64,000 nucleotides of DNA, from positions 3,100,001 to 3,164,000 of the forward strand of contig NZ_QASA01000001.1 in NCBI RefSeq assembly GCF_003340495.1. Direction: 5' to 3'. This DNA is from Adhaeribacter pallidiroseus (GTDB lineage Bacteria > Bacteroidota > Bacteroidia > Cytophagales > Hymenobacteraceae). Under the pieces are notes generated by a model. It made no database searches, was not told the origin of the DNA, and saw only the letters and a program-made list of their open reading frames with translations. A program made the position numbers and the translations under genes. Shown here piece after piece: positions 45,155 through 55,105 of the stretch; positions within the stretch are counted from its first letter, which is position 1, and the number at the start of each line of letters is the position of its first letter.

Positions 45155-46213
45155 ATGGATACGAAACAAATAAATTTAGGTCGGCTTAATAAAATACTAC
45201 TCGCGGTATTCCTGGTATCGTTGATGCTTTATTTAGGGAAAACTTTTTTCATTCCGCTGGCTATAGCGGCTTTTTTTGCCATGCTGTTGTATCCGGTTGT
45301 TTTAAAGCTACAACAATACGGTTTTAAAAAGGCCATGGCGGCTACGTTAGCTATCTTGCTATTATTAGCCTCGCTCAGTCTGTTGAGTACCCTGCTGTAT
45401 TTTACTATTTCGGATTTACAAAAGGATTTACCCCAAATGGAGGAAAAAATAAAGGAAAAAACCGACCGGCTGCAATGGTTACTTTCCCGAACCACCGATA
45501 TTTCGGAATATGAACAAGAAGCCATTCTTAAAAAAGAAAAGCCGAGCATTATAAAAGCCATTGGTAAATCCATTAAAAACTTTCTGATTAATAGCCTGTA
45601 TCTGTTGCTGGCCGTTTTCATTGTATTAACTTATACTTTCTTTTTGTTAGTGTACCGGCATAGAATTCACCATTTTTTCATTAAGATAAATCTGTTTCAT
45701 AATCGCGAAGAATCCCAGGAAGTACTTTACCGGATTACGCATGTGGTGCATGATTACCTCAAAGGCACCTTTCTGGTGATCTCGGTCTTAGCGGTAGTTT
45801 ACGCGTTAGGTTTTTGGGCCATTGGCCTGGAACACGTTATCCTTTTCGCGTTAATTACGGCTTTGCTGCGTTTGGTCCCTTATTTTGGTTCGTTTTTAGG
45901 CATTGCTTTCCCGATTGGGTTTGCTTTTCTCACCCAAGAATCTGTTTGGCCTCCCGTACTGGTACTCTTGTTTTTTATGGTAACCCAACTCCTCGAAGCC
46001 AACTTGCTAACACCTTACATTACCGGCTCGCGGGTAAAACTAAATCCCTTGGCAACCATTGTAGCTATTTTATTCGGTAACTTAATTTGGGGAGTGCCCG
46101 GCATGATCTTGTTCGTGCCTTTTTTGGCCATTTTAAAAATTATCTGCAACGAAATAACGGCCTTACAACCCTACGGCTACATTCTGGGAACGGAAGAGGA
46201 GAAAATAACATGA
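45155..46213 (+). CDS. AI-2E family transporter
   Basis: 352 residues with about seven or eight membrane segments in the usual family pattern: two N-terminal pairs, a soluble helical insert (about 85-130, KDLPQMEEKIKEKTDRLQWL), then a cluster ending with FGNLIWGVPGMILFVPFLAI. Members include the AI-2 exporter TqsA and Na+/H+ antiporters, so substrate cannot be told. Its stop overlaps the start of the VLRF1-type gene (ATGA), implying translational coupling. Confidence 0.9.
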   Translation: MDTKQINLGRLNKILLAVFLVSLMLYLGKTFFIPLAIAAFFAMLLYPVVLKLQQYGFKKAMAATLAILLLLASLSLLSTLLYFTISDLQKDLPQMEEKIKEKTDRLQWLLSRTTDISEYEQEAILKKEKPSIIKAIGKSIKNFLINSLYLLLAVFIVLTYTFFLLVYRHRIHHFFIKINLFHNREESQEVLYRITHVVHDYLKGTFLVISVLAVVYALGFWAIGLEHVILFALITALLRLVPYFGSFLGIAFPIGFAFLTQESVWPPVLVLLFFMVTQLLEANLLTPYITGSRVKLNPLATIVAILFGNLIWGVPGMILFVPFLAILKIICNEITALQPYGYILGTEEEKIT

Positions 46214-46899
46214 ACCGGTATTTATCCCAAGCTACTACCCGGGCAGTCGTAAAACAAATCCAGCAAGGTGCTTATCTTTACCAATACGATCACGAAAAAC
46301 ACCGGATTATTCTTCTGGATTCTTTTCAAAACGAATTGGTTTACTTGCGGCTCCCGATAGTAGTTCCGCCGCCCCAGGAGTTAGTAGCTGAAGCAGAAAA
46401 GCCGGTAAACTACATAATGTTGCTCATCCAATCCGGCAATTGCGCCATGGGTTATTTCGAAAACGGGCAAAATATAAATCATAAGGTTTTCCGGTCGTAC
46501 ATGGTCCGGAAAAAGCAAGGCACCAGCCAGATTAAATATTTAAAAACCAAAGGCAAATCGCGGGCGGGTTCGCGGGTACGGTTAGCCGAAACCAACGAGT
46601 TTTTTGAAAATATTAACGAACGGTTGCAAGAATACTTTGCGGCGCACCCAATACACCGCATTGCGCTGAGCTGCTCTAAAATTCTAATTCCGTATTTATT
46701 TAATTCTAAAGTAACTACACCTTTTGATAAACGCGACGAACGGATATATAAAATACCTAAACACGTTCCAACTCCTATTTACGAAGTAATGATGGATACG
46801 CACCAGTTTTTACTAAAAGGCGAACTTATTTACGAAGAAATCTACCAGCCCTTGGTGGATGAATTGCTAGGCTCCGCAACAGCCGAAACAACAGAGTAA
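46210..46899 (+). CDS. Vms1/ANKZF1-like peptide release factor (VLRF1)
   Basis: 229 residues from ATG 46210, which overlaps the transporter stop by four bases. The central region matches the catalytic segment of eukaryotic Vms1/ANKZF1: HKVFRSYMVRKKQGTSQ (91-107, compare HKTFHRYTVRKKQG and the GxxQ loop with its catalytic Gln) followed by SRAGSRVRLAETNEFFENI (117-135, compare SAGSSLRRYNE). VLRF1 proteins cleave peptidyl-tRNA on stalled ribosomal subunits using a GGQ-like Gln, here Q107. The Bacteroidota branch of this domain is known from sequence surveys but not, as far as I know, from function. N-terminal 60 and C-terminal 80 residues are extra. The link with a membrane transporter is unexplained. 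Confidence 0.85.
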   Translation: MNRYLSQATTRAVVKQIQQGAYLYQYDHEKHRIILLDSFQNELVYLRLPIVVPPPQELVAEAEKPVNYIMLLIQSGNCAMGYFENGQNINHKVFRSYMVRKKQGTSQIKYLKTKGKSRAGSRVRLAETNEFFENINERLQEYFAAHPIHRIALSCSKILIPYLFNSKVTTPFDKRDERIYKIPKHVPTPIYEVMMDTHQFLLKGELIYEEIYQPLVDELLGSATAETTE

Positions 46900-47375
46900 T
46901 TAAAATTTCGCAAAAATTGCCTACGCGGACACGGTACCTGGGCGGTGCCGTTGTTTGTAACTGCACAAACGACCGTAAGTGTTTTTCTTGCGAAAGTTTT
47001 ACTAAGTTAATTGCAAACAACTCTACTCCGACAAATTTCCCCTTAGTCAAATTCTGCTCCTTCGAGCAATTAAAGCAACTAGTCGCCCTTATAGAAACTT
47101 TTTTAAATTTTTGGCGGTAAGCCAACTCGTTCTAGAAGATACGAAGCTGATTATAGCCCAGGAGAGTTGTGCTATAACCGGACAATACCGGAACCGCGAT
47201 GTTCATTAACGAACAATTTTATCTACATAATCCCTTTAAAACGACTGTTCTGGGCCTTTTTTAGGTGTTTATTCGGGTTGGCACGCGCGTTGCAAATTTA
47301 TTTAACAGAATCAGTAATCAAAACTTCAAATTCTGTTAATACAAGCTATCTAAAAAACTAAAAATTTAAAAAACT
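46900..47375. other. Intergenic region, no confident gene
   Basis: About 475 bases between two rightward genes. Short frames exist on both strands but lack family resemblance or good starts. The right end contains a 10-base inverted repeat (listed separately). Confidence 0.5.
47302..47339. promoter_or_regulatory. Inverted repeat before the SH3-like gene
   Basis: TTAACAGAAT (47302-47311) and its exact complement ATTCTGTTAA (47330-47339), 18 bases apart, end 36 bases before the SH3-like gene. It could form a leader hairpin or be a two-site operator. No regulator is suggested. Confidence 0.35.
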
Positions 47376-47675
47376 ATGAAAAAGCTCCTTCTTTCTTTCG
47401 CCTTATTAGTACAAGTAGGTTTCGCTATGGCCGCGGATAAAAATCCGTATATGGTGGTTCAGGTACGAAACGATCAGGTTAAAATGTTTCAGCAACCAGG
47501 TACATCTACGCCTATTGTTGAAACGCTTACTACCGCCGACCGGGTAGAATTAGTTCGTAAATGGAATGCCCATTGGGCCTTAGTAAAAGTAAACGCTAAA
47601 GTAGGCTACATTTTATTTTCTGAATTAACTTACCTCCAAAATGCACCACAGGAGAAAACGTTAGCCAAACGCTAA
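47376..47675 (+). CDS. Small exported SH3-like protein
   Basis: 99 residues with a signal peptide (MKKLLLSFALLVQVGFAMAA). The mature part is one bacterial SH3-like domain: VRNDQVKMFQQPGTSTPIVE, TADRVELVRKWNAHWALVKV and KVGYILFSELTYL. Such domains bind peptidoglycan or proteins. No catalytic domain is attached. A terminator follows. Confidence 0.8.
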   Translation: MKKLLLSFALLVQVGFAMAADKNPYMVVQVRNDQVKMFQQPGTSTPIVETLTTADRVELVRKWNAHWALVKVNAKVGYILFSELTYLQNAPQEKTLAKR

Positions 47676-47700
47676 CCCTACTTTTTAATTACCATTGATA

Positions 47701-47730
47701 AAAAGGGAAACGAACGGGTTTCCCTTTTTT
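47701..47730 (+). terminator. Intrinsic terminator
   Basis: AAAAGGGAAAC (47701-47711) pairs with GTTTCCCTTTT (47718-47728) followed by TT, 26 bases after the SH3-like gene stop. Confidence 0.85.
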
Positions 47731-47877
47731 ATGTTAATACCAGTTGCAACGGAAAACCGTAATTCGAGTAATATTCCGTTACTTTTTTAAAAATTTTGTA
47801 TTCCCGCTCTAAAAGCCGGCCTTACCTTTCTGCCGATAAAAGGTTAGTGCTAAAAATATTTGTTTACTTATTAGCAA

Positions 47878-48337
47878 TTACGGCTTTCCAAGGGGCTTCC
47901 ATTTGGCCCGGCTACCATCCATGGCGCATTGGTAATGCAGCGGTTCAATTAATTGCACTTCCGAGCCATCGGCTTTCATGAGCCAAACCGGACGTTTGTC
48001 ACTGGCTTTTCCTCGTACGTTTTAGCGCGTTTGGCAGCATCGCGCCAGTAAGCTTCGTTGGTTACCCAGAAAGTGATATATTGGTTATCCTGAAAAAAAG
48101 CCGGCGAACTGCTTATTTGCTTTAATTGGGTAACCAGGCCGGGTATTGTTCTTCGGAGAACGGCGCATGGGTTAGATTAATACTGGTACCAATAACCGGG
48201 TCCGTGGCGAATATCTCGGCATCGCCGGTTTTTACCGAAGTTATCAGTACAGTATAACCCGCCGGCAGCGATATTTATTGAGCCCAGGCCGGCACACTCC
48301 ACATCATAATTAGCACTAAGAATACATTATTTTTCAT
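47878..48337 (-). pseudogene. TolB-like propeller gene remnant
   Basis: A dead leftward gene. From ATG 48337 a signal peptide MKNNVFLVLIMMWSVPAWAQ is followed at once by a TAA, then TSVKTGDAEIFATDPVIGTS, INLTHAPFSEEQYPA. The reading then continues in other frames: LVTQLKQISSSPAFFQDNQY, TFWVTNEAYWRDAAKRAKTY, and after another shift RPVWLMKADGSEVQLIEPLH and YQCAMDGSRAKW. The pieces DAEIFATDP and WLMKADGSEVQ resemble TolB/PD40 beta-propeller repeats. One stop and at least two frameshifts; only a few repeats of a longer protein remain. Confidence 0.7.
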
Positions 48338-48819
48338 AAGCAACAATACGAGGTGTTTAACTTTTATTATCGGAAATTAAGCAGATACGCTAAAAATACG
48401 CATTTAAATAGTTGAATTTCACCGCTTAGAATGCTGCGCATTTTTCTTAAAATTGGGAGCTAATGATCAGGTACAATCAACAGCCTCTCCTGAATAGCTA
48501 TTTTCAATTTCGAATTTTAAAAATTGCAGCCTGCCGGAAAAAATTGGCTAAAACTAAACGCAAGCGCTTATCTTTATAAAATAAGCAAATGAGCTAAAAG
48601 TACACGCCCTTGTTCCGTAATTGGTCTTTCATAGAAAACTGGTTAACTGGCTAGTCATTTGCTTTCATTCTCGAAGACAAAATAATTGAGCCTATTTTGT
48701 TCAGATATTTGTCCTTTGGTTTATTAAATTAATTACTGCTAAGTACTTCATTTAAATTAGCTTAGAGCCTAAATCATTTACTTTTCATTATTTATTTTCT
48801 GAACAACGCACAACTAGTT
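48338..48819. other. Intergenic region, no gene seen
   Basis: About 480 AT-rich bases upstream of the conserved hypothetical gene and the pseudogene. No frame, hairpin or RNA could be supported. Confidence 0.45.
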
Positions 48820-49209
48820 ATGATGCCCGAGAACCAATCCCGCCCTTCCCAAGTAAAAACCATCGAAGAATTTCTCTGGGGCAAGTCGGCCCACACCACG
48901 GACTTGTTTCATTATTTCGTAACGCAGTACCAATTATTAGCCGATATTACCGTGCGCCCGGCCAAAACCATGATTGGTATTGCTACGCCCCGCAAACGCA
49001 TTGCGTATATAACCCAATTAGGCCGCAACTTTATACACGTGTATTTCCCCTTTGAAAAGCCGTACCCCGATAATTTGTGTTTTCAGAAAATTGCCCAAGT
49101 GCCCGGCGATAGTCGTCAATTTAACCACCATCTGCGCTTGTTTTTTAAAGAAGACTTAAACGAAGAAGTGCAACAATTTATGTTACTGGCTTACCAATTA
49201 GGTTGTTGA
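48820..49209 (+). CDS. Conserved protein, DUF5655-like
   Basis: 129 residues without signal or membrane segment. TIEEFLWGKSAHTTDLFHYF, VRPAKTMIGIATPRKRIAYI, NFIHVYFPFEKPYPDNLCF and FNHHLRLFFKEDLNEEVQQF follow the general shape of DUF5655-type proteins (an acyl-CoA-binding-like or YdhG-like small fold; function unknown). An ATG at either codon 1 or 2 may start it. It stands alone. Confidence 0.65.
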   Translation: MMPENQSRPSQVKTIEEFLWGKSAHTTDLFHYFVTQYQLLADITVRPAKTMIGIATPRKRIAYITQLGRNFIHVYFPFEKPYPDNLCFQKIAQVPGDSRQFNHHLRLFFKEDLNEEVQQFMLLAYQLGC

Positions 49210-49409
49210 ATGCTACCAACCCCTATTTTTAAATTTTTACTTCTCTACCAGCTTCTGTTTATTTAAATTTAAAAATTTTTGTAGTCTGTAATCCGAACAA
49301 CAGCTCACCGAAATAATCCGGAACTATTTAGTATTACCTAAAAAATTATCTTTATTATTATCCTGGATTAATGACGTCTTTATTTTATAACCTTTTATTT
49401 TTCTTCTTT

Positions 49410-51059
49410 ATGCGCGTAGTAAACAGATTATTCTGGGCCGGCATTCTGACAGTCGCTTTTCTGTCGGTGAGCCTGGCTCAAACAAAACAAACGAGTAAAG
49501 CAACCTTAAACCAAGTTAAAACAGCCAATGGCTTACTCGCAGGCATTACCGAAAAAAGCGGTATACAAGCCTTTAAGGGAATACCGTTTGCTGCTCCGCC
49601 CGTTGGGGACTTGCGCTGGCGGGAACCGCAACCCGTCAAAAATTGGTCAGGCGTACGTTCGGCAAAACAGTTTGGCCCTAGAGCCATGCAATTACCCATT
49701 TTTGGCGACATGAACTTTCGCTCCGATGGAGTAAGTGAAGATTGTTTGTATTTAAACGTGTGGACGCCTGCTAAAACCGGCAAAGAGCGCCTGCCGGTGT
49801 TGGTTTACTTCTACGGCGGCGGCTTTGTGGCCGGCGATGGCTCGGAACCCCGCTACGATGGCGAACGCATGGCCCAACGGGGTATGGTGGCCATCACCGT
49901 AAATTACCGGTTGGGGGTTTTTGGCTTTATGGCGCATCCGGAACTAACCAAAGAGTCACCGCATCAAGCTTCCGGCAATTACGGCCTCCTGGATCAAAGT
50001 GCCGCTTTGCAATGGGTTAAAAAGAACATTGCGGCCTTTGGCGGCGACCCGAACAAAGTAACGATTGCCGGTGAATCGGCCGGTTCATATTCGGTTAGTG
50101 CCCAAATGGCTAGTCCTTTATCTAAAAACCTGATAGCCGGCGCCATTGGCGAAAGTGGCTCTTTGCTATCCTTGCGGCCTACTTCTACCTTAGCCGAGGT
50201 TGAAAATAATGGGGTAAGTTTTGCCACTAGCCTGGGAGCTAATTCTCTGGCAGCTTTGCGGGCTATGCCGGCACAACAACTGCTGGAAGCCAGCGGTAAA
50301 CCCGGAGTTCCCCGCTTTTCGGTAACGGTAGATGGTTATTTCTTCCCGAAAGCTCCGAACGAAATTTTTGCGGCCGGCGAGCAAGCGCATGTTCCCTTAC
50401 TGGCTGGCTGGAACTCCGAAGAATCCGGCTACCAAAGCATAGTGGGGCAGGAAGCGCCCACTCCGGAAAATTACACTAAAGCCGTACAAAAACTATATCC
50501 AGAGCAAGCCGGTGAAATTTTAAAATTATACCCCGCCACTACCGAAGAAGAAGTTATACAAGCCGCTACCGCCTTAGGCAGCGACCGATTTATTGGTTAT
50601 AGCACCTGGAAGTGGATTGACATGCACGCGCAAACCGGAGGCAAACCCGTATACCGTTATTTTTATTTACGTCCACGGCCCGAAATGACGCCCGAAATGG
50701 GTAATGCCGTAGCCGGTTTAGCCGGTGGAGTTATTAAAAATCCGGATGCGGCTACTAAAAAAGCGCCACCGGCCCGGGGTGCTTCCCATTCTGCGGAAAT
50801 TGAATATGCCATGGGTAATCTGGCTACCAACAAAGTGTACGCCTGGAAACCCGAGGATTATAAAGTATCTGAGATCATGCAAACCTATTTTGCTAATTTT
50901 ATTAAAACCGGTAACCCCAATGGCAAGAATTTACCGAACTGGCCAGCTCTTACCGCGGGTAAAGCCGCTCCGGTAATGCATATTGATGTAAATACCCGCC
51001 TGGAAACCGATAAAACGCGCGAACGTTACTTACTGCTGGAAAAAATCCCAGCGAAATAA
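49410..51059 (+). CDS. Secreted type B carboxylesterase
   Basis: 549 residues from ATG 49410 (MRVVNRLFWAGILTVAFLSV), chosen for its signal peptide ending SLAQ; the frame extends 13 codons upstream. Alpha/beta hydrolase of the carboxylesterase/para-nitrobenzyl esterase group: FKGIPFAAPPVGDLRW, EDCLYLNVWTP, oxyanion region YFYGGGFVAGDG, nucleophile in GESAGSYSV, acid region WNSEESGYQ and His in GASHSAEIEYAMG. Probably periplasmic or outer-surface esterase; substrate unknown. It is followed by a terminator shared with the convergent START gene. Confidence 0.92.
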   Translation: MRVVNRLFWAGILTVAFLSVSLAQTKQTSKATLNQVKTANGLLAGITEKSGIQAFKGIPFAAPPVGDLRWREPQPVKNWSGVRSAKQFGPRAMQLPIFGDMNFRSDGVSEDCLYLNVWTPAKTGKERLPVLVYFYGGGFVAGDGSEPRYDGERMAQRGMVAITVNYRLGVFGFMAHPELTKESPHQASGNYGLLDQSAALQWVKKNIAAFGGDPNKVTIAGESAGSYSVSAQMASPLSKNLIAGAIGESGSLLSLRPTSTLAEVENNGVSFATSLGANSLAALRAMPAQQLLEASGKPGVPRFSVTVDGYFFPKAPNEIFAAGEQAHVPLLAGWNSEESGYQSIVGQEAPTPENYTKAVQKLYPEQAGEILKLYPATTEEEVIQAATALGSDRFIGYSTWKWIDMHAQTGGKPVYRYFYLRPRPEMTPEMGNAVAGLAGGVIKNPDAATKKAPPARGASHSAEIEYAMGNLATNKVYAWKPEDYKVSEIMQTYFANFIKTGNPNGKNLPNWPALTAGKAAPVMHIDVNTRLETDKTRERYLLLEKIPAK

Positions 51060-51093
51060 TTTTACGCTGCTTTCTTCTCTAAAATTTAAAAAG

Positions 51094-51128
51094 AGGGCCG
51101 CTTACAATGTAAGCGGCCCTTTTTTTTA
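51094..51128. terminator. Intrinsic terminator between convergent genes
   Basis: AGGGCCGCTTAC (51094-51105) pairs exactly with GTAAGCGGCCCT (51109-51120), followed by eight T. It overlaps the last bases of the leftward START gene. Confidence 0.9.
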
Positions 51129-51737
51129 CAAATTGCTTTTATTTAGTATCTCCCGCAACTTCATAAAACTGTTGTAAGGTCCGGTAGCAATGGTAGCGTT
51201 TACCAGCCACGCCGGAATAGCTCCTCCCGGATCTACCCGGAAAATATACGTGATTTTTGTTTTATTATTAGGCAAAGGTAAAATATCCCAACTCGCTTCG
51301 GAGTAAGGCACCCGCACATAACCTTGTTTTTCCGGCAGGTAATCTTTCAGGCTATGAACTTCAATCGTTACTTGGCCATTTTCCGCCACTGAATGAATTT
51401 TATTCTCGGCTACCAAGTCCCGATCGGTTACGGGCCAAGGCATATCGGATTCGGTATGATAGATAAAATTAGTATCTGATTTCTTTTTTAATACCGTCGC
51501 TTTTTTAACCCCATAAACCCAATCCGGATGGTGGGCTACATCTTTTATAATCCGAACGAGCTGGGCGGGAGTACCACGCAACTCACATTCTACCTTTATT
51601 TCTTTAAAAGAAACATTGGTCACTTTCCGGCTGTAGACGGCTATTTCGTTTTCGTTGCGCCGCAGCTCCCAATTATTCTGAGGAAAGGTAGAGGCTATTT
51701 TAATGATATAAACAAAGATAAAAATCAGAAATGGCAT
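51126..51737 (-). CDS. START-domain lipid-binding protein
   Basis: 203 residues from 51737 (MPFLIFIFVYIIKIASTFPQ), giving a signal or anchor sequence; the frame extends 13 codons upstream to another ATG. The START-type domain runs from about 22 to 200: WELRRNENEIAVYSRKV, VKKATVLKKKSDTNFIYHTE, WPVTDRDLV, and IPAWLVNATIATGPYNSF at the end. START domains hold a hydrophobic ligand in a deep pocket; in Bacteroidota such exported singletons are of unknown ligand. Convergent with the esterase gene. Confidence 0.88.
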   Translation of the reverse strand: MPFLIFIFVYIIKIASTFPQNNWELRRNENEIAVYSRKVTNVSFKEIKVECELRGTPAQLVRIIKDVAHHPDWVYGVKKATVLKKKSDTNFIYHTESDMPWPVTDRDLVAENKIHSVAENGQVTIEVHSLKDYLPEKQGYVRVPYSEASWDILPLPNNKTKITYIFRVDPGGAIPAWLVNATIATGPYNSFMKLREILNKSNL

Positions 51738-51776
51738 GAAGTAAACTTGCTTAAATAATACCGCGTTGGTAAGCAA

Positions 51777-52089
51777 AAGCTACTACAAAAGATTCTTAAT
51801 CGCAAAAACCAAGTAATTCTTAGGTTAACGCGGCTTGCTTATTTAAAAAATTTAAAAATTTTCTGGTTTAGGTGCGGCACAATTTAAAAAAGCGGAGCAA
51901 GCTTCATGCTTTGTTATGCCTAAAATTGTGACAGATTATTAACCACTTCAACTTTGCCCGGCGATCCGGCTGAGAAAAAAACCGGAAATCGACTTTATCT
52001 TTTGCCACTTTTTTAAATTTTAAATGCCCTTGTTGTTATGGAACCAAGATGCACCAACGCAGGAGCATTAAGCAGGAAAATAACAAAAA
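51777..52089. other. Intergenic region, no gene seen
   Basis: About 310 bases between the START gene start and the ATP synthase terminator. No frame or RNA recognised. Confidence 0.4.
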
Positions 52090-52121
52090 TAAAAAAGCCT
52101 TCTTCTTTAGGAAAAAGGCTC
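52090..52121 (-). terminator. Intrinsic terminator of atpD-atpC
   Basis: On the minus strand AGCCTTTTTCC and GAAGAAGGCT pair across a short loop and a T-run follows. It lies about 22 bases past the atpC stop. Confidence 0.8.
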
Positions 52122-52142
52122 TGTTGGGTAAATATTTTGTTA

Positions 52143-52388
52143 TTAAGCCGAAATAGATTCGGCCAATACGATAATCCGATTGTTTAGCACTTCCACTACG
52201 CCGCCATCTACCTGAAAAAATTGGGCCCCGGTCGCGGTGGTTATGCGAATCTCGCCATTTTCCAGGGTGCTGATAATAGGAGCATGGTTATTTAGTACTT
52301 CGAAAGAGCCGAGGGTACCCGGAAATTTAGCGCCGGCAACTTCTCCTTCAAATACTTTTTTGTCAGGGGTAATAATTTCTAAATGCAT
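52143..52388 (-). CDS. atpC: ATP synthase F1 epsilon subunit
   Basis: 81 residues, the short form without the C-terminal helical hairpin, as is usual in Bacteroidota. It fits the epsilon beta-sandwich (LEIITPDKKVFEGEVAGAKF, GSFEVLNNHAPIISTLENG, VVEVLNNRIIVLAE). Part of the central rotor stalk at the cytoplasmic membrane. It lies downstream of atpD; the other ATP synthase genes are not in the window. Confidence 0.95.
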   Translation of the reverse strand: MHLEIITPDKKVFEGEVAGAKFPGTLGSFEVLNNHAPIISTLENGEIRITTATGAQFFQVDGGVVEVLNNRIIVLAESISA

Positions 52389-52397
52389 TCCTTTTTA

Positions 52398-52471
52398 GTT
52401 ATTCGTTGTTCGTTATTCGTTGCTAGTTATTTGTTGCTTAATCGAACAACGAATAACTAACAACAAACAAC
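52398..52471. repeat. Heptad repeat array forming a 17-base inverted repeat
   Basis: Six 7-base units GTTATTC, GTTGTTC, GTTATTC, GTTGCTA, GTTATTT, GTTGCTT (52398-52439) are followed by four complementary units GAACAAC, GAATAAC, TAACAAC, AAACAAC (52444-52471). TAGTTATTCGTTGTTCG at 52396-52412 is exactly repeated inverted at 52443-52459, so the transcript would fold. It lies between atpD and atpC. Confidence 0.75.
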
Positions 52472-52475
52472 TAAA

Positions 52476-53981
<1,506 letters not shown>

Positions 53982-54380
53982 TTAGTTTATATTAAGATAG
54001 ATAGAATCAGATAGATCTGTTTTCAAGCCGCAAAACTAACGCTTATTTCTCTTAATTCAAATTACTGTATTCTAAAAGTTTTGCCATTCAAAACAGAACT
54101 GCTGAATATCGGATTTTATTTTAAATTAGCCCGGTAAAGGCATTAGTATTATGATGAACTACTCCGGCACCTTCCGAATCAGGGAATAGCCGGAACCTCC
54201 CAACACCTGGTACTTAACCAAAGTATTTTTTAAATTTTATTGCAACTTAGTAAAAACTTTAGATCAGATTAGCCGATTTTATTGCAGCCCAAAACTAAAT
54301 TTTCGCAGAAGCCTGCATTTTTTTCAGTTATTCCTATTTTTGCACCGCAACAGCATTACTCGCCATTTTTAATTAATCCT
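53982..54380. other. Divergent intergenic region
   Basis: About 400 bases between leftward atpD and rightward barrel gene, so it contains promoters both ways. A weak hairpin (CCGGC and GCCGG around 54160-54195) is present. No gene seen. Confidence 0.45.
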
Positions 54381-54962
54381 ATGAAAAAAATTCTTATTCT
54401 GGTTATTGTTTTGTTTTCTTTTTTAGAAGTACAAGCGCAAAGTATTCGGGCCGGTTTTAAAATTGGCGGTAACCTGGCTTCTCTCCGCAAAACCGGCACC
54501 AACAACGATTTTTCGTATAAACTAAAGTTTCACGGGGGTTTAATTTTTAACTACGGCTTATCCGACCTGCTTTCGCTGCAGCCGGAAGTGGTTTATTCGC
54601 AGAAAGGCTTTGAGTACAAAAACGCCAGCGTAAGTGCCGAAGGCAAGGTTAATTACATTGATGTGCCATTTCTATTAAAAATTGATACTGGTACCTTATT
54701 TTTTGAAGGGGGCCCGCAGATTTCTTTTTTAACGGCTTCTAAATTAAAAAGCGGCAGCACCGAAACCGACACGAAGAACTGGACCAAAAGTACCGCTTTT
54801 GGCTTAGCCGTTGGCGTGGGAGCCCATGTGGGTACCGGCACGTTCGTGAGTTTGCGGTATCAAACAGATATATCGGAGCCTTATGCCCGCGTATTAAACC
54901 AACCTACCGAAGCCCGCAACGTGGTTTTTCAATTGTCGTTAGGTTATCTGTTGAACCGGTAA
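54381..54962 (+). CDS. PorT-family outer-membrane beta-barrel protein
   Basis: 193 residues from ATG 54381 (MKKILILVIVLFSFLEVQAQ), chosen for its signal peptide; the frame extends 33 codons further upstream without a signal. An eight-stranded barrel of the PorT/OmpW-like type: IRAGFKIGGNLASL, FHGGLIFNYGLSDLLSLQPE, VVYSQKGFEY, IDVPFLLKI, FFEGGPQISFL, FGLAVGVGAHVG, ending FQLSLGYLLNR. Members are common in Bacteroidota; one (PorT) serves T9SS assembly, but this one cannot be assigned to that job. Confidence 0.85.
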   Translation: MKKILILVIVLFSFLEVQAQSIRAGFKIGGNLASLRKTGTNNDFSYKLKFHGGLIFNYGLSDLLSLQPEVVYSQKGFEYKNASVSAEGKVNYIDVPFLLKIDTGTLFFEGGPQISFLTASKLKSGSTETDTKNWTKSTAFGLAVGVGAHVGTGTFVSLRYQTDISEPYARVLNQPTEARNVVFQLSLGYLLNR

Positions 54963-55105
54963 TTACAGGTAAAATCTAAAATTTTTAAATTTTCCAGGAT
55001 AACGGGCAATAGGCAACCTCCTTTACGGTTCGCGTAAATTATTACGTTTTATAGAGTCCGTGAAAGAGAATTTCCTAATTTTGCGGCAAATCAAAACCGC
55101 AACCC

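Noticed and set aside
46826-47361. Short frames on both strands after the VLRF1 gene
   Set aside because: Weak starts (TTG), no family, no conserved motif.
47796-47981. A 61-codon rightward frame near the TolB-like remnant
   Set aside because: It is antisense to the recognisable remnant and has no family resemblance.
52398-52471. CRISPR array
   Set aside because: The repeats are 7 bases without spacers; no cas gene is present anywhere in the window.
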